NCBI GenBank assembly: GCA_034359265.1
Contig: CP136893.1
Location: 17,303,001-17,367,000, forward strand
DNA: 64,000 nt
Source: Canna indica
Taxonomy: Eukaryota; Streptophyta; Magnoliopsida; Zingiberales; Cannaceae
Direction: 5' to 3'
Made by a program: the position numbers and the translations under genes. Below the pieces are notes generated by a model, which had not been told where the DNA came from, ran no database searches, and saw only the letters and a program-made list of their open reading frames with translations. Below are positions 1 through 12,235 of this stretch, in pieces. Within the stretch, counting starts at the first letter, position 1, and every line of letters starts with the position of its first letter.

Positions 1-194
1 GCGACGATTATGCCCCGGGCTGCCGCTGGCGTTCCGAATGGTGCACCTCATGCTCGCGTCGCTGCTTCAGAAGTTCGAGTGGAGGATACCTGAAGGAGAA
101 GTTTGGGTTGACCATGGTCATGGCGTCGCCGCTGAGAGCTGTTGCGGTTCCGGTTTTACATGATGGAAGGGTTGGTGCCACGTGTGTAATTTGA
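1..194 (+). pseudogene. Cytochrome P450 C-terminal fragment (broken)
   Basis: The fragment starts before the window. Frame 2 reads the end of the P450 haem-binding loop (Cys-Pro-Gly-Leu-Pro-Leu), then [19 protein letters not shown] and RIPEG. After about position 100 the P450-like reading continues in another frame as [20 protein letters not shown] and runs to a TGA at 192-194. Plant P450s of the CYP76 type normally have about ten more residues between these blocks, so a small deletion with a frameshift is visible. The haem cysteine is present, but the two blocks cannot be read in one frame. P450s are ER-anchored mono-oxygenases; nothing here shows the substrate. It could also be the damaged end of a gene that is otherwise intact upstream. 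Confidence 0.6.
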
Positions 195-275
195 GGAGGC
201 AAAAGTAAGTTTGAATAACTCATTTACCACGTGTGTAATTTGAGGAGCCAAAAGTAAGTTTGAATAACTCATTTT
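178..275. repeat. Two-copy tandem duplication, 49-bp period
   Basis: The block beginning CCACGTGTGTAATTTGAGGA occurs at 178 and again at 227 with only a few differences. The first copy contains the stop codon of the P450 fragment. Confidence 0.8.
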
Positions 276-284
276 AATGTCACT

Positions 285-1107
285 CAGGGCTTGTTTGGTT
301 AGTGAAATCAAGTCTGTTTTCATGATTTCGATTTCACTGAAACCAAAATTGCTTACGAAAACGTGTTTGGTTCAGCGTTTTCATGAAACTGAATCGAAAT
401 CAGAATGAAAACGAAACCAGTTTTCCTAATAAAAATGAAAACACCAGAATGTTGTTTTCTGTGATTTCGAGATTGTCGGTTTCGTTATCAAAATGGAGTG
501 ACAACTTTATAATTATAATTTTTTTTATAAAATTAATTAATTTAAAAATAAATCAAACTATATTATTTTTAAAAATAAAAATAAAAATCATCATTTTCAA
601 CTCAAACTATTATCTTAAATTTATAAATTAATTAAACCAATTTATATCTAATTGACTCAAACTCAAATTTTAAAATAACTCAATTTTCTTAAAGTTAATC
701 TATTTATAATTAATCAAAACTAATTTAGACCACTAGAATTATTATTATTTTAAAATATTAACTATTAATTAATTTTTATATCTAATTGAACAAAAAAATC
801 TCAGACTACTAATAACTTAATTAATTAAATATTACAAATATTTTATAATTATATTAGTAAATATTTAATTTTATAAACTAACTAAATATTAATTACTACT
901 AAAAATATTCAAGGAAAATTAATATTACTTTTTATAGCCAAATAAATATTCACTGGTTTCAACTAACTAAAACTTATGTTGTTTTCATTAACCAAACGCA
1001 TTTTCGGAAAACTGAAAACTAGAAATCAAAATCAAGTTTTCGAAACCAAGTTTTCAGTTTCACTGAAACCAAACCAGAAAATAATTTTCGCTAACCAAAC
1101 AGCACCT
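285..1107. mobile_element. MITE with imperfect terminal inverted repeats
   Basis: The left end (GGGCTTGTTTGGTTAG) and right end (CTAACCAAACAGCACC) are inverted repeats with about 13 of 16 matches. Further inward both sides carry inverted stretches rich in TTTTCA and TGAAAC (for example TTTCACTGAAACC on each side) around an AT-rich core. No coding capacity is seen. A clean target-site duplication was not found, so superfamily (hAT-like by the terminus) and exact limits are uncertain. Confidence 0.6.
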
Positions 1108-1220
1108 TAATGTTTGAAGTTATTATTTTTCGAATAATAAATGCATTTTGCAATACGTTTAAATGAACATGATTTAAACGTGGCCTTCATGAAATTTGGC
1201 CATAATTTTCATAAAATATT

Positions 1221-2933
1221 GGGTTAATTATAAAAGGTTAAGGGTAATTTTTGTTTTGAACTATTAAAAATATGATAAAAATATCTCTAAACTCTTATTT
1301 AGTTGATTTTTGCCCTTAAACAAATAAAAAAAATTAAAAAATGGTCTCGAACTATTAGAAATGGATAAAAATGCTCTTAAATAATTTTTTGATAAATTTT
1401 TTACTCTTAAACAAACAAAAAAAATTGAAAAATATTAGTATTTTTATCCATATCTAAATAGTAAAAAATAATTTTTTTCCCTAGAAATAGGTAAAAAATA
1501 TTAATATTTTTTAATTATTTTTATTTGTCTAAGGGTAAATTTTTTTAAAAAAATTAAGTTTATGAGTATTTTTACTCATTTCTAATAGTTCGAGAGTAAT
1601 TTTCAACTATTTTTGTGTGTTTAAGGGTAAAAATCAATCAAATAAGAGTTTAGGGGTATTTTTACCCCATTTTTAATAGTTCGAGGGCAAAAATCACCCT
1701 TAACCCATTATAAAATATATACTGATTTTTGACGTGTTTCCCTAATCTATTTAAACTTTTCATTTTTTTTCAATTCAGTACATCATTTTTTGATTTGTTA
1801 CAAATCTACCGCATTATCTACCCAGTGTCACTTTGATGTCTGAATGCTGACATGGCTAATAATCTCAGTCAGCATTTAGACGTAATTTTTTTAACTTATT
1901 TTTTTTCGGCCCCACCAAACCCAATCAGCAACATGGTTAATTACAAAATATAGCCCGACTTTTGACGCGTTTATCTAATCTATCCACACTTTCCAATTTT
2001 TTCAATTCAGTACACTCATTTTCAATTTGTTACAAATCTATTACACCGTCTACCCGGCAAGTGTCAACTTCAACATTTGAATGCTGACGTGGCTAATAAT
2101 CCCAATCAACATTCAGACGCGAACTTTAACTCTCTTTTTTTCGGCCCCCAGCAAACCTAGTCAGCAGATCACGATAAGTCAATTAAAAACAATACCACCT
2201 TCAAAATTGCCTGCTCGCCTCTTCCTCGACCTTGTCGCCTGCTCATCGTCTGCCTTTCTCTGAATCCCCGACGTCGTCTTCATCTCTTCGTGCTCCCTAA
2301 CTTCATCCCCGTCAACTCTAGTATATTTCTATTAATTTTCACCTGCTCGCTCATCTTCCCTCCTTCCGTCTGGTATGGTTAGTATAAACCCTAAAAATTT
2401 CCCATTAGTGATGATACTGTTAAATGTAGATTTCATATGATACTGTAAAATTTTCCAACAATGATGATATTGTTAAATATTATTTGCCATTGTAAGCTTT
2501 GTGTTGACAAGAAAATTTTCAACATAAGAGAGAGATTTCTTCTCTGTGTTGAAAATTGAGAAGTTGACGCTGGGTAGACGGTGGGATAGATTTGTAACAA
2601 ATCGAAAAGTGATGTACTGAATTAGAAAAATTAGAAAGTAGTGATAGATTAGGGGAACGCGTCAAAAGTTGAGAGATATTTTATAATTAATCCTTAAATG
2701 GTTGCTAACTGGGTTTGGTGGGGTCGAAAAAAAATTCACGTCTGAATGCTAATTGGGATTATTAGCCATGTCAGCAGCGCCACGTCAGCATTCAAATGGC
2801 AAGGTTGACGCTGGGTAGACAGTGAGATAGATTTGTAATAAATCGGAAAGTAGTGTACTGAATTGTGAAAATTGAAAAGTGTGATAGATTAGGAAAATAC
2901 GTCAAAAGTCGAAATATATTTTGTAATTAAGCC
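1221..2933. mobile_element. Mutator-like element with long compound inverted repeats
   Basis: The ends read GGGTTAATTATAAAATATA (left, after removing the inserted MITE) and its near complement ending TTAATTAAGCC-like on the right. A perfect 9-bp target duplication, TAAAATATT, lies at 1212-1220 and 2934-2942; 9 bp is the Mutator-superfamily hallmark. Each arm holds two tandem copies of a block of about 220 bp that includes TTTTGACG, 'aattcagtaca' and 'tttgttacaaatcta' (left copies from about 1716 and 1940; inverted copies about 2560-2690 and 2800-2920). The centre (about 2165-2550) is unique, relatively GC-rich around 2200-2370, and codes for nothing recognisable; it may be captured host DNA. 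No transposase is present, so the element is non-autonomous. Confidence 0.85.
1236..1706. mobile_element. Mutator-like foldback MITE nested in the left arm
   Basis: The 471-bp element starts GGTTAAGGGTAATTTTT and ends AAAAATCACCCTTAACCC, and most of its length is inverted repeat (each side contains 'gaactatta', 'aaactcttattt' and 'cccttaaac'). A perfect 9-bp target duplication, ATTATAAAA, flanks it at 1227-1235 and 1707-1715. Removing it restores the left terminus of the larger element so that it matches that element's right terminus, which dates it as the younger insertion. Confidence 0.9.
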
Positions 2934-3139
2934 TAAAATATTTTATCCATGACAAAGGAATAAGTGTAACTACTATAAGACCCGCGTGATGCAGCAAAAG
3001 TTTGATCTTAATTCATATTAGATCTATAAATTTATTATTAATATATATAATATCAATATTTGAATAATAATATTATATAGAAATTACAAATCACTACTAA
3101 AAGATTTGTTATCTACTAAAATGTCACAGAAGATCACTA

Positions 3140-5085
3140 TTGAAAGGCGGACTGAAATGGTCACGCGACAAAATATCATCCAAGATTAGCTCAAGAGGTC
3201 GAATCGCGAGCCACATGCCCAAAAATTTACTGGTGCGGAACCAGTTTGCTGCCTTGTGGACAGCTTGGTTACATTCACAAAATCAAAAACAAAACGAGTA
3301 TAAAAAATTACAATTAAATAAAAGGTCTAATATGTTGCGAACAATTGGCAGCACGCGCCATGGGGTTTCTGCACTACAAGAAAGACAATCAATTAGAATC
3401 TTACAATGACTTTCAAAAACTATAGAATTAACCCTACAAATCTTTTGCAAGGAGCACAGCCTTGTAAATAGTCAGGTCTCGCATGTTTAAGCAGAGTCAG
3501 CATCACAAGGGGCCACCAAAACTTGTAAGCAATGATAATCATAGTTCTAAATAACAATTCCAAAACTAATTTTAAAATCTTTCCAAGAGCCATCTTAATT
3601 AAACTTCAAAGTACCAGGGCTCAGAGGAATCCATCTGACGGGAGTAAGTTGGGGAGGGGTTAGAAGAGGCGGGGGTTGGGAGATTTCCCTAAGAAAAAAC
3701 ATCATGTGAACTAGTAAAAGCTAGGATCTGACTCACGGAACTAGCAAGATATAGCTGCCTAGCGTGATGCTTTATCAAGTTCCAAGCGTGCTAGATGAAC
3801 CATCAGGCAATAGTCATTGTATTTTTTAAGACCGTCTCGGTTTGTGCCTGCCTGCCAGAAGAGGTAGAAGGCTGATGCAGCCAGCGGCCCGATTGTCTCT
3901 ATTAGACAAGTTTGAATTAAGTGTAGTATGCCCATCCAAGACTAGAGCTGAGAAGTAACATTGCATTCGAAGAAAAGATGAGCAATGGTCTCGAGCTCGG
4001 GTGCATAAATTGTTGCTTGCATTATGAAGGTAAGCAAGCATAGCATTAGTCAGTAAACAATCATGCAAAACCTTCCAGAGGAAGAGCTTAATCTTATTGG
4101 GTACTAAAAGTGATCAAAGTTCGGACTAGTAGACAAATGTGTTCTCAGGGTTTGGTTCACAGCTTCTCAAAATATAATAAGCAGACCGTGTGATAACATA
4201 CCCATTGCTAGTGGTCGTCCAGATGGTGCGATCATCATTGGGCGAAAACGGGCAACCTAATGGAGGAAAGTAGTTTTTGAGCGGAAGGGCCGAAAACAGA
4301 GTCGTCGACAGAATGATCCCACGAATCAAGGCAGAGAAGGCCCGCGACGGTCAGAGGAATGATGGATTGGTCGGAGCTGAGGGAGGTTGGTTTTAGGGTT
4401 AATGAAAGGTCAAACAACCCAGAGTTGTGTAAGGTATCAATTGAAAGCCCATTGCCAATAATATGGTGAAAATCAAGGCGCAGATCAGTAAAAGCTTTAC
4501 AAACCAACTTCCGTGACCAAGAGAAGTGGGCGGGGGCAGAGGAAGTTAGGTTGGGGAATTTCAATCTGACAAAGGACACCCACAAGGTAGGTTCTATTTA
4601 GATAAGTATGAATGCATTTAGCTTGAAGTGCTTTGGCGGAAAGATGTAGGTCCCGAATTGCAAGGCCCCCAAACTCAGTTGACCTTGTAATCGTATCCCA
4701 AGGCAGAAGGGGTATACCATGAATTTATCCGGGTTCTGATTTCAAAAGAAGTGTCAAATGGTTTGAGTTATTTCGTGTAAATATTTTTTTCAAAATTCAA
4801 GAAATGATAAAGGAGTGCAGTAGAATGAAATTGAGGACCGACTGGATAAGCACCAACCGCCCAACTTGAGAAAGAAAATATGATACATAGACTCTCGTAC
4901 AGGTGATCATGAGTTTTGGTCCGGGCAGGCCGCGGAGCAATCATGATACCCATGTATTTGAAAGGATAGAGTCCTTGTCTCATATTTAGAGGAGCAGATC
5001 CGGGAAATGGTGTCGAGAAAATCCAGACGGGAAAAAAATGTCGGACTTGTTGGGATTGACATGCTGCCCCGTGAGAAGCGTATAA
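3140..5085 (-). pseudogene. Degraded LINE (non-LTR) reverse-transcriptase 3' half
   Basis: The minus strand carries scattered pieces of a plant LINE polyprotein in several frames with stops. From 5' to 3' on that strand: a reverse-transcriptase C-terminal stretch (GQHVNPNKSDIFFPSG near 5060, then FKYMGIMIAPRPARTKTHDH near 4960-4890), a block with the zf-RVT-type context (DRTIWTTTSNGYVITRSAYY near 4240, then KVLHDCLLTNAMLAYLHNA near 4060), and a weak RNase H-like tail (CNQAVHKAANWF near 3270). The catalytic reverse-transcriptase motif lies in the missing 5' part. The stretch 3300-3780 inside it is not recognised. Only the element type is a firm call; the RNase H piece is tentative. Confidence 0.6.
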
Positions 5086-5939
5086 TAAGTCTTAGGGAGC
5101 TAATGGGTTTGCCCCGTGTCCAGCGAACATCGCGAGCACGAGCTTTTTCTCTCGTTTGTTTTGGACGGCGGAGAGGAAAATGAAACGGAACGTGTCAGTT
5201 TGTTGTTCTCCACGTTTGGTCCAAAATTGTAAAGGTTACGTTCAAAAATCGTTGCGTCACTTTTAATGTCGCGATCAATTTAAGTCAACGCCAGGGCAAA
5301 AACTTTGCCCGCAGTCAGCTAATTAAACCGTGTAATCAATTTAATTAATGCGAGCTTTTGGATCGACGAAGTTCTCCTTCGAATCAAATCAAATCAAACG
5401 TGGAATTTTTGCTGTGGCAAGAAAAGTCAACCTAACTAACATGTAATTGCAGCTTCCAGGAAGCAAAATTGTCAACTAGGTCAGATTAATTTTAAATACA
5501 GTTAATACTAGGTTATGATTTAAAACTCTTCAATTTGATGAAATTTAAAATTATAAGACCTTTTTTATTTTTAAAAGATGTTTATTCACTTATTTTAGTA
5601 TTTTCCAATCTGATATGTTTTTTTAACATTTTGAATTAATTTTTAATAAAATATTTAATATTGAATTTGAATAGTTTAATATATTTTTATTTTTATTTTT
5701 ATTTTTTTTTAAAAAAAATCATAAAATAGTAGGATTTGAACTCTAGATCTTTAAATAATATTTAACATGTTGTCACCAATTGTGCTACTCACGATTGTCT
5801 ATAATTTAATTATATTTAAGTCTTTAGGTGGCGTTTATTGCATTAACTTTCAGATTATTTATCAATCTAGATTACATTTTAGATAGATTGTCACTAAAAA
5901 GTTTATCGGTAATGTAGAATATAGTATTCGGTATGCACA
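5086..5939. other. Intergenic, AT-rich, no gene seen
   Basis: No convincing coding sequence or RNA gene. 5086-5350 has ordinary base composition; 5460-5900 is AT-rich with long T runs around 5690-5715. Confidence 0.5.
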
Positions 5940-6194
5940 AGTAATATTTTGATCACCGACGGTCCTAGACCGTGACTGATGTGTTGGTATCAGTGACAGC
6001 CATCTACAACTGTCACTAATGTGTTTAAATCAGCGACAGCGCTCGCGGCTGTCACTGATGATTGCTTGTGACGCCTGAGAGACGCCCACATCAGTGACGA
6101 CTTTTCACCACGGCTGGTGTAGTCCGTGATAGTTATCGTCGACGGTTCAGCCACGGCTTCAGCCGTCCGTGATGACGACAATTCTAGTAGTGTG
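5940..6194. mobile_element. Lone CACTA terminus with subterminal repeats
   Basis: The segment ends TTCTAGTAGTG at 6184-6194, the complement of the CACTACTAGAA terminus of the CACTA elements further right. Inward lie the same subterminal motifs as at the left ends of CACTA-2 and CACTA-4 ('cagtgacagcc', 'gtgtttaaatcagcgacagc', 'gtcactgatgattgcttgtgacg'), here inverted. No matching opposite end was found upstream, so this is a truncated remnant rather than a whole element. The apparent 74-residue ORF on the minus strand here is just subterminal repeat. Confidence 0.75.
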
Positions 6195-6332
6195 ATAAGA
6201 TTGCTAGAATTCACATAGATATGTTTGGTATAATAAATACATTACCAAATAATGAGATATACTTTCCGAAAATACTCTTTTCACAAATATATTATAATAT
6301 TATAATATATAATTAATCATATTATATAATAT

Positions 6333-6633
6333 AGACTAAATACCGAAAAAAACACGAAGTTTGGATCTTTTCTTATTTTTAGCATAAACTTTTTTCGTTA
6401 GCAAGAAAATACACTAACTATCATTCTGTTACCCCGTTTATCACGCATTGTCATTTTTGAAATTTACCACGTCATCGCCGTTAACGTCCAGGTCAGCAAA
6501 AATCGTCAAAAATGACGGTGCGTGCTAAACGGGATAACGAAATAATAGTTCGTGTATTTTTTTGCTAACGGAAAAAGTTTATGCTAAAAATAGGAAAAGG
6601 TCCAAAGTTCGTATTTTTTGGGGTATTTACTCT
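6333..6633. mobile_element. Foldback MITE, about 300 bp
   Basis: The left end AGACTAAATACC and right end GGTATTTACTCT are inverted repeats (11 of 12). The repeat continues far inward: 'tatttttagcataaacttttt' on the left is matched in inverted form at 6566-6592, and 'cccgtttatcacgc' at 6516-6533. The flanks are AT dinucleotide-like, so a target duplication cannot be told from background. Confidence 0.8.
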
Positions 6634-6826
6634 ATAATATATTATAATAAATTATATATTATATTACATAATATTATATTATATATAATATTATAATATT
6701 ATAATAATATAATAATATTATAATAATATGATAGTAATATGATAGTAATATTATAATAATATAATATAATATAATATAATATAATATAATATAATAATAA
6801 TATTATTATAATATTATAATATTATG
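6634..6826. repeat. AT-rich simple repeat
   Basis: Interrupted TAATA/TATAA microsatellite, including a clean run of ATAAT units around 6760-6800. Confidence 0.85.
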
Positions 6827-7980
6827 GCATATGATAGGTCGTGAGAGGCGAATGTATTCTTTCAAAGGAGGCAATGAACTCGTAAAAAAACCAAAATTTA
6901 AAGAGGGCAATTGTGTTCTAAAAAATCATTTAAAATTATCACTTAAGAGACAATCCACATAGACACCATCTCATTGAGCAATCTGGATTATCATTTCGAT
7001 GACAATCTGGATAACCAAGGTAATTTACATTACTTGCACAAGTAAGACACCAAATAAGATAATGTGTGGAGTCCAAATAATTTGCAGACAAAATTATCTC
7101 GTACTAAATAACTCATTAGTTCTTTAATCAATTTATCAAGTAATTTATTTGTTCAAATTTATTATTTTATTATATTAAATAATGTATTTTAAATAGAAAT
7201 AAATAATGGATTTCATTATTCCAATATCGCGAGTCGGTTGCTCTCAATTACAAGCATCCAAGCCGCTATTTTAATTTTCTCAGCCTCCATCATACACGTG
7301 TCTCCATCAGAATCTATTCCTACGGACAATGCGAGGCCACGTCTTCCTGTTGTAACTTTATGTCTTTATGCGATCTCCGACAAATATGTTGTCTTTTTCA
7401 AATATCAATTTGGGCTCAATCAGTTTGAGCTCCATAAATTTTTAGATAAAGCAAATATGAATATAATATAAGATCATTTCACATTTTCATGATTATCATC
7501 TTAAAATTCCGTATGTAATTTCATCATAATATTCTTGAAATAGCTGTGTTCTAACCATCAAACTCTGACCAAATGCCATAAAATTAGTTCAAAAGTCCCC
7601 TACACAGCTACACTAATATGTATATTAAGGTATTCGATAGGACCAATTAAATGCCTTTTTTTGGCTTTAATTAAAGCAGCTAACAACGTACGGAAGTTAA
7701 TCTTCTGGATAAATCAACTCTTAATCAAAGTTGATTAAAAAAATAAACCGGACCGGAATTAAAAATACGTATGAGCCCCACTTTTGGGCCGAACCGGGTC
7801 CGAGTTGCCATAAACAAATATAAATCAAGGGTTGTACCATTTGACCCCCTCAGTCCGCTACTCGGCCTACGCTTTCACTCTAACACCGGCCAACCGCGTT
7901 TCCCACGAGTCAACAAACGTGCAGCACGAGAAGAAGAAGAAGGCCACCACGCGCGAACCCCAAAACTCCAATCTCCGCCG
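6827..7980. other. Intergenic and upstream region of the START gene
   Basis: No gene or well-bounded repeat is recognised. A 77-codon open frame at 7238-7471 has no recognisable features. From about 7770 the GC content rises towards the START-domain gene. Confidence 0.45.
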
Positions 7981-7989
7981 TATATAATA
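7981..7989 (+). promoter_or_regulatory. Putative TATA box of the START gene
   Basis: TATATAATA stands alone in a GC-rich stretch 160 bp before the chosen ATG (8149). This predicts transcription starting near 8015 and a 5' leader of about 130 bases, an ordinary plant spacing. Confidence 0.55.
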
Positions 7990-8148
7990 GCCTTCCTTGT
8001 TTTACCCCCTCATTCCGCTGAACACCTTCAGCCGGCTTCTTATTGGACTCATCAACCCCTTGTTGTTGATCAATCACCTCCACACCTTCCGATTTCCTTG
8101 TGGGATTTTCTCCCTTTCTTGGAGGGATTGCCATCCTGGAGCTGGTTC

Positions 8149-10845
8149 ATGGCGCTGATCTTGAACGCGTTGCTTGAGGTGCTGCGGAAGCCGACGATGG
8201 CCGACGTGGTGGCGGAGCTCGCGATCTTGGCGGCGCCGCTCTGGATTGCGGCGCTCGTGGGGCTCTTGCTCGGATGGGCGTGGCGGCCGCGGTGGGCCGC
8301 CGGCTTCGCTGCTGCAGCGGCCGCCGAGGATTTGGGCTCGGCTCCGCCGCCGAGCTCCACGGCTCCCGATCGGACCGCCAGCCAGGCGGCTGAGGTGGCC
8401 CCCGTTGCGGAGAAGCCGGCGCTGGTGACGGAGGAGGATCTGCGGCACCTGTTCCAGCTCGTGGAGGTCACCGATGGCGGCCCGGCATGGCGCAAGATGA
8501 TGGAGCGGTCGTTGCCGAAGATGAATTACGAGGCCTGGCAGAGAGATCCTCCGGTAGACCCCTTCAAATGCCCCTTCTTCTTTAGCACTGATAGTTGAAT
8601 ATGTCATACTTTGATTCTTTCTCTGGAGTTTGGGGTTCTCAAGTGCTGCTTTTCTTCTACACAGACCGGCCCACCTCAGTATCGTAGCAGTACGATTTTT
8701 GAAGATGCGACGCCGGAAATTGTGAAAGATTTCTTCTGGGACGACGAATTCCGGACCGATAATGGGTGGGATGACATGCTCCTCCAGCACACCACGCTGG
8801 AGGCTTGTCCAACTACAGGGGCAATGATGGTGCAGTGGATCCGAAAGGTATGCAAACTGTTTGATGGAATTCCTTAATGAACTTAGCATATGCTATCTAA
8901 TATGCTTGCTTAATGCATTCTTTTTTTTTCAGTTTCCCTTTTTCTGCAGCAATAGGGAGTACATCATTGTTCGTCGGATATGGGAATCAAATGGAACTTT
9001 CTACTGTGTAACAAAGGTATGACGTTGTTTTAGTGTTTTTGGTATTGTTATTCTGGACTAGTGATGTTATTGTGATACAAAGGTTATACTTTGAATAGAC
9101 TGTGTAGAAGGCTTTAACTCTTTATCTTGATTGGCAACACACAACTTGATTATTTGAAACTATTTCATCGAAAGTTCGAAACTAACTTTCATATTGGCAT
9201 TTGAGTTCCTGACACCTAATTACATTAGAGCAATTAGGTCATGAAAAGACAATCATGAACTACTGGAATTATTTAAACCAAAATGTACAAATGGTAAAAA
9301 CATAAAAATCCATGTGAATGTCATTTGTGGGTGGTCCTTGAGATAGCACAACAAATCTTGTATATATTTAGTTATTTTAAAGAAGCAATAATGTTACAGA
9401 GGACATATTTAATTGTGCTGTGTAAGTGGAATACGCAACTAGCAGTGTCTAAACAAAACATTAAGTGAATGAGAAGAGAGGAACACTCTCCCTTCCACTT
9501 GTCTATTCTTTCTCTCTCTTGGCAAACAAATAAAAATTGGATGGTTGCGTTTAGGTTAGTCTACTCATAGGCTAAATGGTAGATTGAAATAGATACTTGT
9601 GAGGATATTAAATGCAAGTTATGATATTAATAAACTTAAAATTACTATTTTAAGTGGATAAGTTTGGATGAGTATGTATTTTTCTGCCCTAGATCGCTTC
9701 CCTAGTTTTAATATCTCAACCTGTGTCATAACATTCTGCAGTGAACAGCTGCTCTTTCTTTAGCTGCCGCTGAATTTAATCAGTTGAGAATTTTTATGCT
9801 GATAGTTTGAAACTATCAGCATCTGGAATTCGAAGTTAATATTTGCTTCTTGCTTGATCCATTAGACTACATCCTGACCTTTTGCTTTTATATCAGTAAC
9901 TGCTAGTGTCCACCTTTCTCTTTATGGTATAAAGAAATTTCACAACCTAATGGAACTTCATAGATTTGGCATGATTTTATCACTCCACTTTCTTTTGGTA
10001 CTCCATTTTCTGGAAGCCCTAGTTTGTGATGGATCATGGACTTGTTTGTATTATCCATATTGATAACCAGAACTTTCATATTAACTTTCTGTTGGTAATG
10101 ATGATATGCTTTTCTTTTATAAAAAATCAGATGCTAAATTGATGGCTATCTTTTGTTTATCACAAGCTGTTAAAATTAATTCTCAAAATCTTATTTTCAT
10201 TCATCAGGGAGTCCCTTCTTCCTCTATCCCTAGACGCAACAAACCCAGGCGTGTTGATTTGTATTATTCCAGCTGGTGTATTCGCCCAGGTGCATAGCCT
10301 TTACTCATGCTTTCTTTCTACTTTGTCTAATTGATAACATTGCAATCTACAACTTGTTACCATTTTTCCTAAGAGATGCATATTTTCCATCCTTTGTTTG
10401 ATCAGTTGCATCAAAGATTGATGGTCGGATGACTGCTTGTGAGGTATTACTCTTTCACCACGAGGATATGGGCATCCCATGGGAAATTGCAAAGCTTGGT
10501 GTTAAGCAGGGGATGTGGGGTTGTGTCAAGAGGGTTGAACCTGGTCTGCGAACCTACCAGATTGCTAGAACATCCAAGGAGTCAACACAGTCTCCAAGTG
10601 CTGCCATGGCTCAAGTCACCACCAAGTTTGATGCTGGCAAACTGAGGTCTTTGGAAGAGAACCCTAGTTCATCCTCAGACATCATAGAAGTTGAAAAGCA
10701 GAAGCACTGGGCTTCCAACTTGCCAAAGTTTTTTGTGGTTGGTGGTGCTGTTGCTCTTGCTTGTACCCTTGACAACGGCCTCTTAAGCAAGGCTGTCATT
10801 TTTGGAGTAGCAAGGAGGTTCGCAAAACAAGGGAAAAAATTATGA
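8149..10845 (+). CDS. START/polyketide-cyclase-like lipid-binding membrane protein
   Basis: Five exons can be joined with GT-AG introns: 8149-8553, 8665-8847, 8933-9016, 10208-10289, 10406-10845 (397 aa). The product has a hydrophobic segment at residues about 24-45 and a proline/serine-rich linker. A START (lipid-transfer) domain follows at about 85-300, with the plant-family blocks TGPPQYRS, FEDATPE, FFWDDEF, PTTGAMMVQWIRKFPFFC, YIIVRRIW, RRVDLYYSSWCIR and HHEDMGIPWEIAKLGV. A C-terminal hydrophobic segment sits near residues 355-375. This layout matches the Arabidopsis At3g13062-like family (recalled, not searched). START domains bind lipids or sterols in a pocket; the ligand is not known from sequence. 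The ATG at 8149 is chosen because it opens the conserved N-terminus; the frame is open further up to 7771, but that part looks like leader. Intron 4 is 116 bp and intron 3 is 1,191 bp. Exon 1 is strongly GC-rich, the rest is not. Confidence 0.9.
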
Positions 10846-11873
10846 TATGAAACCAAATATCATGGACAATCATCCAGACAGCACTGTGACAAGTAATCTC
10901 AGTGGAAGAATATGATACATGACACAAGAATTGATTATATTTTCTGTATCCTTCCTGTAAAGAAAATTACCAAATTTAGAATTCATTTCATCTACACAAT
11001 TCTGCGTGTCCCATAATGATATTCAATTCTTGGTCGATATCCAAAATGCAAGGAATTGAAGAATTGCTGGGAATTCTAATTTGCTTCCAATATTTGGTCT
11101 ATTTATTTTTCAATGTTCATTTCTGTAATTATGTCAAGGAAATAGCATCTGCACTAGGTCACCCTTTCTTTTATTTTTGCAACTCTATATCTCATTTTAG
11201 ATAGTTGAAAGTTCTTGGTGGAGATGTGTTCAACTATATATACAGGACCTTGATGGTTGAATTGTCACCCAGACCTGTAGCCAGAATGTAGCTCATCCGA
11301 GGGGCGAACCATGTGCAGTGCGATAACTTCCCTATACTCGCTGGACCCAGTGTTCTATACGTGCGCACAATGCCCTGTAGTCTTGATACTTCCAATGGGT
11401 TATCCACAAGGCAAAGTCACTATAAATAAGGGGTCACTATTAAATAATGGGATAACTTCCCTATAAATAAGGCACTCAATCCTTCTACAACTTCTACTTG
11501 CTTAGAGAATTTTTTTTAGAAAAAGCATTTTGTATTCAATTCAAAAAATATGAAAGAAATACAATTGAGGATAAAAAAAAAAGGAGAAAAGGTGAAAGAA
11601 AAAGAAAAAGAAAACAGGAATAGTAAAAGTCCAACTCGACTGCAGGCCGATACTAAATGCCTACTATAATAGCCCCTACAATAATAGTTAATAAACAAGA
11701 GATAAATAACTTGTCATGATAATTGCTAATGGGGCGGTGGGGATCCTTGTTTTTTCAGAGTATCATCCATTCCTTTCAAACCAAAGGAACTAGCTCTATA
11801 TTAATATCACGCGAAATTTATATTTTGGCTTTGCTTCCTTGTACGAGAGCCCATTGGTCTCTAACACTATATT
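10846..11873. other. Downstream intergenic region
   Basis: Holds the 3' UTR of the START gene and unassigned sequence. 11300-11490 has two near-repeats of 'gataacttccctata' and 'ctataaataagg', perhaps an old LTR piece. 11570-11620 is an A/G-rich run. No gene is seen. Confidence 0.4.
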
Positions 11874-12235
11874 CTATATTCGGATAGATGATTTTGAAGG
11901 AATTCGAAGGAAGAAGAGTTTGGAGGGATTCAAAATATTTTGTTTGGATAATTTTCTAGAACTCATTTTTAAAATCTCTCATTTTGAAGAATTTTGAAGG
12001 AGTTTGGATGGTTCATGAATAAAAAAAATATTAAATTACAAATAGTCCTTAAACAAAAAAAATATATATTATTATAAATGATGGCATAATGGTCTATCAA
12101 ACCTTTCCAAATCATTCCAAACCACTTATGAAGTCTAACTAAACAAGATTTTTTAAACCCTTTTAAAAACTTCCAAACCCCTCCCTCTCCAAACCCCTTC
12201 AAATTAAACTCCTTCAAACCCCTATTCAAACATAG
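11874..12235. mobile_element. MITE with imperfect inverted repeats
   Basis: The left end (CTATATTCGGATAGATGATTT, then 'ttgaagga', 'gagtttggaggg') and the right end (complement of CTATGTTTGAATAGGGGTTT, 'ttgaaggag', 'ggggtttggag') pair over roughly 50-70 bp with many mismatches, around an AT-rich core. There is no coding capacity. The target duplication is unclear. Confidence 0.6.

Noticed and set aside
383..631. 82-codon open frame on the plus strand
   Set aside because: Lies inside the AT-rich MITE; low-complexity Asn/Ile/Lys translation.
3372..3383. CACTACAAGAAA resembling a CACTA terminus
   Set aside because: No subterminal repeats beside it and no opposite end within the window.
7238..7471. 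77-codon open frame upstream of the START gene
   Set aside because: No recognisable domain, no supporting signals.
8070..8889. Two long open frames on the minus strand opposite the START gene exons
   Set aside because: Shadow frames of a GC-rich exon; the plus strand carries the conserved domain and splice sites.
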